64,000 bases of DNA, from NCBI GenBank assembly GCA_040757335.1, contig JBFLXB010000001.1:186001-250000 (forward strand), given 5' to 3'. This DNA comes from Nitrospirota bacterium (GTDB lineage Bacteria; Nitrospirota; Nitrospiria; 2-01-FULL-66-17). Positions within the stretch are counted from its first letter, which is position 1. Every line of letters begins with the position of its first letter. Below the pieces are notes generated by a model. It made no database searches. It was not told the DNA's origin and was given only the letters and a program-made list of their open reading frames with translations. This document shows positions 43,512 through 51,476 of the stretch, in pieces. Both the position numbers and the translations under genes were made by a program.

Positions 43512-44069
43512 TTACGACTGTGCAGTCAGCCTGTTACGGCGTACCAACCTGAGGATCGTATCCCCGAATTGAAGCTGCTTGGATCGAGGTGCGCCTCGGA
43601 GCCATTGAAAGTCTTCGGTGGGGAGCGACGCCTTGAAGAACCGATCGGCCTTCATCACGTGGGGGTACATGGTTGCGAACCACCATAGAAAGGCCTGTGC
43701 TTCGGGGCTGGTCTTGGCTTCGAGGCATTCGAGGTACAAACAGGAAATGGCGATTTCGAAATCGTTGCGCTCATCCGTGCACGCCTGCAGCATTGCGCCG
43801 GGGTCCTCAGCGTGCTCGGAGAGAGCCACCGCGTCATTGAGCGCGCGGTAAAATATTTCTTCTCCCCCTGGGATCAGGAACAGTTTGATCACGCTGTCCC
43901 GGGCTTCCGTGCGACTGGTTTGAGCGAGATCGTGCAGAACGCGGAAGGCGGAGGCCGCCACCAGATGCACAGGCAGAGGATCTTCACCGCTGAAGAGCAT
44001 CCGAATAGCCGCATCGACGTTCCGTCGTGCCGTTTCGAGTGTGGCGCTGCGTGCTGACGATTCAGGCAT
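43512..44069 (-). CDS. Conserved hypothetical protein (185 aa), helical
   Basis: All-helical, soluble, no Cys cluster beyond TC and ISCLYLEC. Begins MPESSARSATLETARRNVDA and contains LPVHLVAASAFRVLHDLAQ, a block I associate with uncharacterised bacterial proteins in many phyla. No catalytic motif is visible. The stop is 37 nt from the convergent small ORF. Confidence 0.65.
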   Translation of the reverse strand: MPESSARSATLETARRNVDAAIRMLFSGEDPLPVHLVAASAFRVLHDLAQTSRTEARDSVIKLFLIPGGEEIFYRALNDAVALSEHAEDPGAMLQACTDERNDFEIAISCLYLECLEAKTSPEAQAFLWWFATMYPHVMKADRFFKASLPTEDFQWLRGAPRSKQLQFGDTILRLVRRNRLTAQS

Positions 44070-44251
44070 GGTACATCCGAACCGACTCCGGTGGCGGCTA
44101 GGTGCGCGTATTCTACGACGGCCGGGGGTTGATTTCAGCGACCAGCAGGAACAGCCGTTGGAGGTGGCGCTCCTTGGGCTCGATGCTCCGGCCTGGACGC
44201 GGTGGACCCGTGGCGTTCAACCCGGATTCCTGACCGGTTCGGAGGGGGCAG

Positions 44252-44650
44252 ATCGAACCGTCTGACTACGCGGTCCTTGCGGACGTCACGCTGGCGGTCC
44301 ATGCCGCGTTCGTCGCTTTCGTGATCGGCGGGCAAGCGGCGGTCCTCATCGGCTGGCTGGAGGGGTGGCGATGGACGCGCGGGCTTGCTTTCCGGATCGC
44401 GCACCTGGCCGCGATCGGTTTCGTGGTCGTGGAGTCCTGGATCGACATTCCGTGTTCGCTGACCGTCCTGGAGAACGCCCTTCGTGTGCGTGCGGGGGCC
44501 GTGGCCTACGAACACGGCTTCATTCGTGATTGGCTGACCCGTCTGCTGTTCTACTCCGCGCCGTGGTGGGTCTTCACTCTGGTCTACACGCTGTTCGGCG
44601 GGTTGGTGCTCACCACCTTTGTCGTCTATCCTCCGCGGCGACGCGGATGA
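44252..44650 (+). CDS. DUF2784-like membrane protein with apparent non-canonical start
   Basis: About 132 residues, four membrane segments. The DUF2784 pattern (YAVLADVTLAVHAAFVAFVIGG, then ESWIDIPCSLTVLENALR and FYSAPWWVFTLVYTLFGGLVL) begins well upstream of the first ATG/GTG/TTG in frame (GTG 44321). The frame is open back to a stop at 44231. An ATC at 44252 lies just behind GGAGGGGGCAG, where the family's Met is expected. So the start is a rare ATC, a mutated ATG, or the gene is truncated and inactive. Confidence 0.6.
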   Translation: MEPSDYAVLADVTLAVHAAFVAFVIGGQAAVLIGWLEGWRWTRGLAFRIAHLAAIGFVVVESWIDIPCSLTVLENALRVRAGAVAYEHGFIRDWLTRLLFYSAPWWVFTLVYTLFGGLVLTTFVVYPPRRRG

Positions 44651-44731
44651 GCTGTCTCCGTCCCGCTTCACATCGTCGCCACGCGCGGGCGGATCGTTGC
44701 CCGGACCACGATGTTGTTCGGGTGCGAACCA

Positions 44732-44760
44732 TTCACAAGGCGGGATCCTTTACGTAAGGT
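44732..44760 (+). promoter_or_regulatory. Putative promoter close to the MBL-fold gene start, near-leaderless
   Basis: TTCACA (44732-44737), 17-bp spacer, TAAGGT (44755-44760, 3/6). The start would fall at about 44767, the ATG is at 44768, and AAGGT is the only weak Shine-Dalgarno-like string. Low to moderate support. Confidence 0.35.
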
Positions 44761-44767
44761 AGGGCCC

Positions 44768-45802
44768 ATGCGTCCGTCGTTTCATCCCCGGTTGATCAAC
44801 GACCCGTTTGGCGACCCCGGCGTGTACGTGGAGTTCATGTTCGAGCGGCGGGCGATACTTTTTGATCTGGGTGATCTCCACGCGCTTTGGCCCCGTAAGA
44901 TTCTCAAGGTCACGCATGCCTTTGTGTCACACACCCACATGGACCATTTCGTAGGATTCGACCAGGTGGTACGGGTCTGCCTGGGCCGGAACAAGCGCAT
45001 CCGGCTATTCGGCCCGCCGGGATTGATCGAGCAAGTCGCGCACCGGCTGGCGGCCTATACCTGGAATCTGGTCCGCGATTACCCCGAGGACTTCAGCATT
45101 TCCGTAACTGAGGTTCACCCCGGGAAACGCGGCGTGCGCGCGGAGTTCGCCTGCCGCACCGCGTTTCAGCGCCAAGAGGCGGGGACCGCGGCGTTCGCGG
45201 ATGGGGTCCTGGTGGACGACGACACCGTCCGCGTGCGTGCAGTGATGCTCGATCATAAAGTTCCGTGTTTGGCGTTCAGCCTCGAGGAAAAGGCGCATGT
45301 GAACGTGTGGAAAACGAAGTTGGAGGAGCTGGGGCTCCCGATTGGCCCGTGGCTTAAGGGCATGAAGGACGCGGTACTCCGTGGTGATCCGGACGAGTCG
45401 CCCTGTCGCGTGTGGTGGCGGGACGGAGCGGAGGAGCGGCAGCGCACGGTGCCGTTGGGATGGCTCAAAGAGCGGGTCTTGCGGATCGTACCGGGTCAGA
45501 AAATCGTGTATGTGGTCGATGCAGTCTACCACGCAGAGAACGCGCGCGCGATCGTGGAACTGGCCCGACACGCTGACGTGCTCTTCATCGAAGCTGCGTT
45601 CCTGCATCAGGATGCGGAGCGGGCGGCCGAGCGCGCGCACCTGACGGCGCACCAAGCCGGTTTGCTCGCGCGGGAGGCGGGGGCGAAGGCCATGGTGCCG
45701 ATGCATTTTTCGCCCAGGTACGCCGGTCAGGGCGATCGGCTGCGCGAAGAGGCTGAACGGGCGTTTGCGTCCCGGCCCACGTCAGTCCGAGACGGGACGT
45801 GA
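44768..45802 (+). CDS. Ribonuclease Z-like MBL-fold protein
   Basis: 344 residues. Metal motif H55-T-H-M-D-H60 (SHTHMDHF), AVMLDHKVPCLAFSLEE (the RNase Z-like exosite region), and further ligands in YVVDAVYH and PMHFSPRYAG. Closest in pattern to ElaC/RNase Z, tRNA 3'-end processing. The LEEKAHVNV segment and the long middle insert are not standard, so another nuclease role is possible. Confidence 0.8.
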   Translation: MRPSFHPRLINDPFGDPGVYVEFMFERRAILFDLGDLHALWPRKILKVTHAFVSHTHMDHFVGFDQVVRVCLGRNKRIRLFGPPGLIEQVAHRLAAYTWNLVRDYPEDFSISVTEVHPGKRGVRAEFACRTAFQRQEAGTAAFADGVLVDDDTVRVRAVMLDHKVPCLAFSLEEKAHVNVWKTKLEELGLPIGPWLKGMKDAVLRGDPDESPCRVWWRDGAEERQRTVPLGWLKERVLRIVPGQKIVYVVDAVYHAENARAIVELARHADVLFIEAAFLHQDAERAAERAHLTAHQAGLLAREAGAKAMVPMHFSPRYAGQGDRLREEAERAFASRPTSVRDGT

Positions 45803-45824
45803 CGGGCACCGGGGGGGCGGATAC

Positions 45825-46031
45825 TTAGAGCGACAGCTTGCCTTCGTGCGAGGCGATGATGTTGGAGACGCCCAGGCGCCTGCGAATGTCATCCATGGCG
45901 GAGTCGAAGTCGGTGTGCACCGCCTTGTTGATCCACACGTCTGCCGGGTGTTTGGGGTCGGGGTTGGGGTCCGCGACGATGTAGCCGCCGTCGACCTTCT
46001 CCAACAGCACTCTGAGGTCTTTGTTCGACAT
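45825..46031 (-). CDS. Small conserved hypothetical protein (68 aa)
   Basis: MSNKDLRVLLEKVDGGYIVA begins a short soluble alpha/beta protein with SAMDDIRRRLGVSN. The minus-strand ATG has ATAAGATCGTGCTGGT upstream, with no strong Shine-Dalgarno. No family recognised. Confidence 0.55.
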   Translation of the reverse strand: MSNKDLRVLLEKVDGGYIVADPNPDPKHPADVWINKAVHTDFDSAMDDIRRRLGVSNIIASHEGKLSL

Positions 46032-46085
46032 ACCAGCACGATCTTATAAGCGATCGGGCGGAGCTGTCAATCGCGCGCCGGCGGC

Positions 46086-46505
46086 TCACCCTTCGTGATT
46101 GGCCCTCACTCGGCCCCGAGCCGCCTTTTTCAAGCTTTGCTGCCGTTTGTCCTCGAGCATCTTGGCTTTCGCGCGTTTCGAGCGCTTGCGTTTCTGACGC
46201 CGGATCTTCTCGATGCGCTGTTGTTCGGCGCTGGCTTCGCCGAGTTGTTGGCGCTCGATCTTCTCGACGAGAATGCGTCGGGCGTAAAAGCGATTGAGAC
46301 CCTGCGATCGCGACGCCTGGCACCGCACGCTGATCCCACTGGGGCGATGAACCAGGACCACGCAGGTGGCGGTCTTGTTCACGTGTTGACCGCCGGGTCC
46401 GGAGCCGCGAATGAAGGTTTCTTCCAGATCCTGCTCACGCACCCCGAGTCGGGCCATCCGCGCGAGCAAGTCCTGCTCTTTCTGGGGGGACACGGGCAAG
46501 GCCAC
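46086..46505 (-). CDS. Peptide chain release factor-like protein (RF-1 domain, ArfB/PrfH type)
   Basis: 139 residues. GGQ motif in GSGPGGQHVNKTATCVVL, then a long basic C-terminal tail (KIRRQKRKRSKRAKAKML) for the ribosome tunnel or rRNA. No codon-recognition domain is present, so it is a stalled-ribosome rescue-type hydrolase rather than a full RF. It hydrolyses peptidyl-tRNA. Confidence 0.88.
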   Translation of the reverse strand: MALPVSPQKEQDLLARMARLGVREQDLEETFIRGSGPGGQHVNKTATCVVLVHRPSGISVRCQASRSQGLNRFYARRILVEKIERQQLGEASAEQQRIEKIRRQKRKRSKRAKAKMLEDKRQQSLKKAARGRVRANHEG

Positions 46506-46613
46506 GTCAGGACGCCTCCATCCGCCGCATGACCTTCACGAGGCACATGGCGACGTACCCGAAGCTCCCTGGTCGGTATGCCCGGTCCGGGCGCACGTCG
46601 GCCGCGTGCGGCG

Positions 46614-46928
46614 TTACTCCGCCGCGCCCTCGACAAAATCTTCGAGCGCGAGCAGCCCCAGGCGCAGGCGCTCTTTCATCTCCGGGTCGACGTCCGAATG
46701 GGCGAGCAGCACGTGCAGGGCTTCGCGGATCCCGTTCTTCGAATACGGAAGGAGCGAGACGTCGTAGGTCCGCCGAAACAACGAAACCGGATCCGGACTG
46801 TTCATCACGTCGCGCTGGTAGGCCTCGGGGCTTTCCCATCGCGGCGGCGAGAGGGCGGCCAGCGATTCAAGCGTTTCGCCGTAGGCATTGACAATGATGA
46901 CGGCTTCTTCGGGGGTCAGGTTCGACAT
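46614..46928 (-). CDS. Hypothetical helical protein (104 aa)
   Basis: From the ATG at 46928 (MSNLTPEEAVIIVNAYGETL). A soluble all-helical protein, later part LLAHSDVDPEMKERLRLGLLALEDF. The open frame continues upstream to 47033 without family-like sequence, so I use the ATG. Function unknown. Confidence 0.6.
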   Translation of the reverse strand: MSNLTPEEAVIIVNAYGETLESLAALSPPRWESPEAYQRDVMNSPDPVSLFRRTYDVSLLPYSKNGIREALHVLLAHSDVDPEMKERLRLGLLALEDFVEGAAE

Positions 46929-47060
46929 GACGGGTGGCCGCTCGCGCTGAACGCCCGGTTCTCGGGATGCGCGAACGTGGTTCGCCCACTCGTGAATCGC
47001 CCGACGGTACCACGATCTCGCCGATGCCCGCAACCGAGGGCGCCGACAGGCCGTCTGTCC

Positions 47061-47089
47061 TTGTCAAGGGGCCGGGTGCCTCCTATAAT
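47061..47089 (+). promoter_or_regulatory. Strong sigma70 promoter, transcript expected to be leaderless
   Basis: TTGTCA (47061-47066, 5/6), 17-bp spacer, TATAAT (47084-47089, 6/6). The expected transcription start 7-8 nt later coincides with the A of ATG 47097. Confidence 0.75.
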
Positions 47090-47096
47090 CACGCGC

Positions 47097-47891
47097 ATGG
47101 GACCTCGCGTCGGCGTGGGGGTGGCGGCATCGCTGATCAGCCTGACGACGGCGGTCGCGGCTCTCCCCGCCGTGCCTACTCTTGGTGCGGACCACGTGCC
47201 ATTCGGCCAGGGCGAACGTCTGGTCTACTCGATCGGCTGGTACAACATCGTCGGGGGCACCGCGGAGCTCACCGTGGACGAGCGCGATTACCAGGGCAAG
47301 CCCGTGTATCGGATCGTCTCGCTCGCCAGATCGAACGCGTTCGTATCGATGTTTTTCCCGGTGGAGGATCGTATCGAGAGCCTGATCCACCGGGAGACGC
47401 TGGCGTCGCTGCGGCTCGACGTGAAGCAGCACGAGGGCAAACGTCGCCGCGCCCGCCAGACGGAGTTCGATCAGGTGAATCACACCGCGACCGTCTCCAA
47501 GAACGGCGAACGCAAGGTGTACGAGATCCCTCCGGACGTGCAGGATTCACTGTCCGTTCTGTACTATTTCCGCAGTTTGCCCAATCTCAAAGTGGGGGAG
47601 ACCGCGACCATCGACGTGCACGAGAGCAACAAGAACTGGCGGCTGGCGATCATCGCGCTGAACCGCGAGCGGGTGGAGACCGCGGCCGGAGAGTTCGACA
47701 CCATCCGCACCAGAGCCACGGTCGAGTTCGAAGGCGTGTTTCTGGACCGGGGCGACGTGTACGTGTGGTTTACGGACGACGAACGCCGGCTGCCGGTGCG
47801 GATGGACAGTAAGATCAAGATCGGAAGAATCTCCGCCAAGCTGATCGAGTATCGCCCGGCGACCCATCCCGCGGAGGCGCGCCTGCCGTGA
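47097..47891 (+). CDS. DUF3108-domain exported protein
   Basis: 264 residues. Signal peptide (GVAASLISLTTAVAALPAVP). The mature protein has the DUF3108 pattern: GERLVYSIGWYNIVGGTAELTV, RIVSLARSNAFVSMFFPVEDRIES, FDTIRTRATVEFEGVFLDRG and a final YVWFTDDERRLPVRMDSKIKIG. Family members are periplasmic, lipocalin-like and of unknown function. A consensus promoter sits only 7 nt upstream and no Shine-Dalgarno is present. The stop overlaps yacG (GTGA). Confidence 0.88.
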   Translation: MGPRVGVGVAASLISLTTAVAALPAVPTLGADHVPFGQGERLVYSIGWYNIVGGTAELTVDERDYQGKPVYRIVSLARSNAFVSMFFPVEDRIESLIHRETLASLRLDVKQHEGKRRRARQTEFDQVNHTATVSKNGERKVYEIPPDVQDSLSVLYYFRSLPNLKVGETATIDVHESNKNWRLAIIALNRERVETAAGEFDTIRTRATVEFEGVFLDRGDVYVWFTDDERRLPVRMDSKIKIGRISAKLIEYRPATHPAEARLP

Positions 47892-48079
47892 AGGAACCTC
47901 CGCGCTGTCCGATTTGCCGGCTTCAGCCTGCGGATGCTGCGTACGCCCCGTTCTGCAGCGCCCGCTGTCGCGACGTGGACATGGGGCGGTGGTTGTCCGG
48001 AACGTATCGCGTCCCCACCGACGAGTCGGCCGCCGAGTCACCGACCCCTGAGTCCGGCAACGGTCACGAGCCGGAGTGA
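47888..48079 (+). CDS. yacG: DNA gyrase inhibitor YacG
   Basis: 63 residues. Zinc ligands C7-x2-C10 and C23-x3-C27 (CPIC, FCSARC) followed by RDVDMGRWLSGTYRVP, the YacG signature. It binds GyrB and blocks its activity in E. coli. GTG start overlapping the DUF3108 stop. Confidence 0.93.
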   Translation: MKEPPRCPICRLQPADAAYAPFCSARCRDVDMGRWLSGTYRVPTDESAAESPTPESGNGHEPE

Positions 48080-48173
48080 ATGGCCGCTCGCGCTTGTGTT
48101 TCGTGTGCGCGTCCGTTAGAGTAATCGCGCGCGACGCGCGGGCCGTAGGAGCCCGTGAGGACGCACCGCATGG

Positions 48174-48602
48174 ATGGCCGTGTCGGAACCCATCACGTAT
48201 CGCGAAGGCGGCCCGCTGGACCTGGGAGAACTGCAGCGCCTCTTGGATCAGACGCCCTGGGCGCGCGGGCGCTCGAAGGACGGACTCTCGCGCATGCTCG
48301 CCCACACCTCGTTCGTCTTCACGGCGTGGGACGGACCCCGCTTGGTCGGCTTTGCGCGCGTGTTGACCGATCAGGTGTATCGGGCCACTTTGTGGGACGT
48401 GGTGGTGGACGCGCACTACCAGGGTCGCGGCGTGGGCGAAGGACTGGTGGCGTCCGTGCTGGAGCATCCCGTCTTGTCTCGCGTCGAGAAGTTCTGGCTC
48501 AACACCCGCGACAAACACAAGTTCTACGAGCGGTTCGGGTTCGTCTCCAGCACCCAGGGCATGGTTCGGGAGCGCCCGAGGTCCAACGGTTCCGGTATAT
48601 GA
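48174..48602 (+). CDS. GNAT-family N-acetyltransferase
   Basis: 142 residues. VGFARVLTDQVYRATLWDVVVDAHYQGRGVGEGLV contains strand 4 and the acetyl-CoA loop Q-x-x-G-x-G (QGRGVG); KFYERFGF is the usual C-terminal motif. Substrate unknown. An ATG at 48170 in another frame is not used. The M20 peptidase starts 15 nt later. Confidence 0.9.
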   Translation: MAVSEPITYREGGPLDLGELQRLLDQTPWARGRSKDGLSRMLAHTSFVFTAWDGPRLVGFARVLTDQVYRATLWDVVVDAHYQGRGVGEGLVASVLEHPVLSRVEKFWLNTRDKHKFYERFGFVSSTQGMVRERPRSNGSGI

Positions 48603-48617
48603 CAGGGAGGACGACCC

Positions 48618-49778
48618 GTGCCCGCGGCTGATGCGCTAAACCACGCCCGGTTGATCGACTACTTCACGGAACTCGTCCGGATCGACAGCCTTTCGCGGCG
48701 TGAAGGTGAGCTGGCTCGGCGGCTGAAGTCCGACCTGGAAGCCTTGGGCGCCAAGGTCCGGATCGATGAGGCGGGGGAACGAGTGGGCGGCGACACCGGG
48801 AACGTGATCGCCACGATCCCCGGCACGACCCCCGGACCCTGGCTGCTGCTGTCGGCTCACATGGACACTGTGGTCCCCGGTGAAGGCGTGACGCCGGTTC
48901 GCGGGCGCGACCGAATCACCAGCGACGGCCGCACGATCCTGGGAGGGGACGACAAATCGGGCGTGGCCATCATCATGGAGGTGCTCCGTACGCTGGCGGA
49001 GCGGCCGACCCCTCACGGCGGGATCGAGGTCGCGTTCACGATCTGCGAAGAGGCCGGCTTGTTGGGGGCCAAACATCTCGCGGCCGATGCGCTCAAAGCT
49101 CGCGACGGTTTGGTACTCGACAGCGAACACGCAAACTTTCTGTTCACCAAAGGGCCGGCCGCGGACAAGATCGAGTTCACGGTGGTGGGGCTCGAGGCGC
49201 ACTCGGGCATCTGCCCCGAGCGGGGCATCTCGGCGATCAAGGTCATGAGCGAGGCGATCGCGGCGATGCGGCTGGGACGGATCGACGAGGAGACCACTGC
49301 GAACCTCGGCGTGCTGCGGGGGGGCGCGGCGACCAACATCGTGCCCAAAGAAGCGGCGGTGTCCGGCGAGGCGCGGAGTCTGAACGAAGCCAAGCTCGAC
49401 GCCCAAACCGCGCATATGCGGCGTTGTTTCGCGGACGCGGCGGAGCGCCATTGCGTGACGGTGGACGGGGTCACCCACCGCGCGCGCGTGGTCGAACGTA
49501 TCGAACGGGACTTCCCCCGCCTCGACGTGCCCGATGAGGCGCCGATCGTCCGCGCGGTCCTGGAGGCGGCGCAGCGGGTCGGCTGGTCGGTCGCCACGCG
49601 GTCCACCGGCGGCGGGTGCGACGCCAACGTGTTCAACCAGAAGGGACTGCGCGTGGCGAACCTCGGCACCGGCATGAGGGCCATTCACACGGTGAAAGAG
49701 TATCTTCTGCTCGACGAGTTTGTCCGCGCCGGGGAGGTGGTGATGGAGACGGTTCGGCTCCACGCGGAGCCGCGGTGA
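48618..49778 (+). CDS. M20/M25-family metallopeptidase (PepT-like)
   Basis: 386 residues. Zinc motifs: SAHMDTVVPG (His, Asp), ILGGDDKSGVA (bridging Asp), FTICEEAGLLGA (Glu-Glu) and VLDSEHAN (Asp). The dimerisation domain carries VVGLEAHSGICPERG; the last His is near AIHTVKEYL. Resembles PepT2/YqjE-type tripeptidases. GTG start with GGAGG. Confidence 0.9.
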   Translation: MPAADALNHARLIDYFTELVRIDSLSRREGELARRLKSDLEALGAKVRIDEAGERVGGDTGNVIATIPGTTPGPWLLLSAHMDTVVPGEGVTPVRGRDRITSDGRTILGGDDKSGVAIIMEVLRTLAERPTPHGGIEVAFTICEEAGLLGAKHLAADALKARDGLVLDSEHANFLFTKGPAADKIEFTVVGLEAHSGICPERGISAIKVMSEAIAAMRLGRIDEETTANLGVLRGGAATNIVPKEAAVSGEARSLNEAKLDAQTAHMRRCFADAAERHCVTVDGVTHRARVVERIERDFPRLDVPDEAPIVRAVLEAAQRVGWSVATRSTGGGCDANVFNQKGLRVANLGTGMRAIHTVKEYLLLDEFVRAGEVVMETVRLHAEPR

Positions 49779-49782
49779 CATT

Positions 49783-49816
49783 GGATGTGTGAGGGATGTG
49801 TGAGCGGGATGTGTGA
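49783..49816. repeat. Three copies of GGATGTGTGA in the M20-SDR intergenic gap
   Basis: Exact copies at 49783-49792, 49794-49803 and 49807-49816 (spacers of 1 and 3 nt). They could be operator sites or a simple slippage product. No gene overlaps them. Confidence 0.6.
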
Positions 49817-49879
49817 ACGCGCGGCGCGTCGGATTCCCGGCAGCGTGTTGCGGGGAGCTTCAACCAAGGAGGGGCGGCG

Positions 49880-50590
49880 ATTCTGCTCAAAGACAAGATC
49901 GCATTGGTAACGGGCGGGGGACGGGGCATCGGACGGCAGATTGCGCTGGCCTTTGCGGCGGAAGGCGCGCACGTGGTGGTCGCGGCGCGGACGGAGCGGG
50001 AGCTCAAACCCGTGGCCGACCGGGTGACGGCGTTGGGGCGAAAGGCGTTGGCCGTGCCGACCAACGTGGCCGACGACGTACAGGTGGCGGCGTGCGTGGC
50101 CGCTGCGGAACGCGAGTTCGGTCGGATCGATATCCTGGTCAACAGCGCGGCCGTGGTGTTCATCGAGCCGCTGGTCAAGACCACGGTCGAGCAGTGGAAT
50201 CAAACCCTGGCGGTGAACGTGACCGCGGCGTTCTTGACCACGCGGGCGGTCATCCCAGGAATGGTGCAACGCAACGAAGGGCGCGTCATCAACGTCTCAT
50301 CCACGGCCGGGGTCGAGGGCTTCGCGAACTTCTCGGCCTTCTGCGCGTCCAAGTTTGCGCTGATCGGCTTGACCCGGTCCTTGGCCAAAGAACTTGAGGG
50401 CACCGCGGTGACCGCGAACGCCCTGTGTCCGGCGCTGGTGGGCACCAAGCGCGCGAAACCGCCCGCCTCCAAGGGGCGGGCGCAGTCGGGTGAGCCCCGG
50501 TCCGAGATCGCGGATGTGGCGGTGTTTCTGGCCAGCGAAGGGGCGCGGGCGGTCAGTGGCGCGGCCATCGAAATCTCATGGCGCACGTAG
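49880..50590 (+). CDS. Short-chain dehydrogenase-like protein with catalytic Tyr replaced by Phe; apparent ATT start
   Basis: 236 residues if the ATT at 49880 is the start, which lies 5 nt behind AAGGAGGGG (49866-49874). The next codons, LLKDKIALVTGGGRGIGRQI, are the normal SDR N-terminus. The first canonical start (TTG 49904) would remove strand 1 of the Rossmann fold. NAD(P) site GGGRGIG, NSAAV, catalytic Ser in NVSSTAG are intact. The YxxxK motif reads F154-C-A-S-K, so the catalytic Tyr is gone. Either a non-catalytic fold or a decaying gene. The stop TAG abuts an inverted-repeat element. Confidence 0.75.
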   Translation: MLLKDKIALVTGGGRGIGRQIALAFAAEGAHVVVAARTERELKPVADRVTALGRKALAVPTNVADDVQVAACVAAAEREFGRIDILVNSAAVVFIEPLVKTTVEQWNQTLAVNVTAAFLTTRAVIPGMVQRNEGRVINVSSTAGVEGFANFSAFCASKFALIGLTRSLAKELEGTAVTANALCPALVGTKRAKPPASKGRAQSGEPRSEIADVAVFLASEGARAVSGAAIEISWRT

Positions 50591-50779
50591 AGCCTGTCCA
50601 GGAGCGGCCATCTGCGGCGTTGCCGACTTTCTCATGGTGCCACGGCCGCCTCACCGTCTCGGCGGCGCTCGTAGCGTGGCGCCACTTCCTCGTGGCGCCA
50701 CTCGCCTCACGTACGACCCAGTACGCTGCGGTGCGGGCGCTCGCGGCGCCTTGCATCTGGCGCGCTCCTGAACAGGCTC
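50590..50779. mobile_element. 190-bp MITE-like element with 17-bp terminal inverted repeats
   Basis: The left end GAGCCTGTCCAGGAGCG (50590-50606) matches the reverse complement of the right end (50763-50779) at 16 of 17 positions. The interior is rich in further small palindromes (GTGGCGCCAC around 50689 and 50713) and has no convincing gene. A 21-base part of the left side recurs at 34262-34282. No target-site duplication is evident, and no transposase is nearby. The name MITE-like is a structural description only. Confidence 0.6.
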
Positions 50780-50822
50780 CGCTTTCGCGGACGTCAATAA
50801 GGTAGAGGCCGGGCCAAGACCA

Positions 50823-51476
50823 TTGTCAAAACCCTTTCCGGTTGACCTTCTCCTGTTCGATCTCGACGGCACGTTGGCGGATACCAAGGCGGATTTGGCC
50901 ACGGCCGTCAATCTGACGTTGCGCGATTTCGGGTTGCCGCAGCATCCGCCGGAGCGCATTTATACGTTCGTGGGCGACGGGGTCAGGGTGCTGTTGGCCC
51001 GGGCGTTCGAGAGCCGGGGCGCCAAGGCGCTCGAAGAAGCGCTCGCGGTGTTTCGCGGACATTACCTCGACCATTTGCTCGACGAGACCCGCCTGTACCC
51101 AGGGGTCGAGAAGGTGCTGGAACATTTTGCCGGCAAAAAAAAAGGCGTGGTCACCAATAAGCCCATCGAATACACTTTGAAGCTGATGGATGGCTTGGGC
51201 GCGCGCGATCGGTTCGACGTGATCTTAGGGAGCGACGGTACGGCAAAGCTGAAGCCGCATCCCGAGATGATCGACCGGGCGCTTGGGACCGTGTCGGTGA
51301 AAGCGGAGCGCGCCGTGATGATCGGGGACAACGTCAACGACATCCAAGCCGCTCGGGCCTCCGGGGTTCGGTCAATCGCCGTGGGATACGGGTTGGGCGA
51401 TCCCGCGGCCTTGCGGGCGGCTGAGCCCGACTTTTTCTGTGAGCGGATCGAGGATGTGATGGACATTCTTTCGTGA
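50823..51476 (+). CDS. gph: HAD-family phosphatase, phosphoglycolate phosphatase-like
   Basis: 217 residues. Motif I DLDGTLADT, motif II TNK (VVTNKPIEY), motif III with K (AKLKPHPEMI), motif IV GDNVNDIQAARASGV. The cap domain is of the Gph type. Start TTG at 50823. A run of nine A (51135-51143) encodes three Lys and is a possible slippage or sequencing-error site. The stop overlaps the next gene (GTGA). Confidence 0.87.
   Translation: MSKPFPVDLLLFDLDGTLADTKADLATAVNLTLRDFGLPQHPPERIYTFVGDGVRVLLARAFESRGAKALEEALAVFRGHYLDHLLDETRLYPGVEKVLEHFAGKKKGVVTNKPIEYTLKLMDGLGARDRFDVILGSDGTAKLKPHPEMIDRALGTVSVKAERAVMIGDNVNDIQAARASGVRSIAVGYGLGDPAALRAAEPDFFCERIEDVMDILS

Noticed and set aside
51135-51143. Nine-A run in the gph-like gene as a programmed frameshift site
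   Set aside because: The zero frame continues with perfect HAD motifs and neither alternative frame gives a plausible product.
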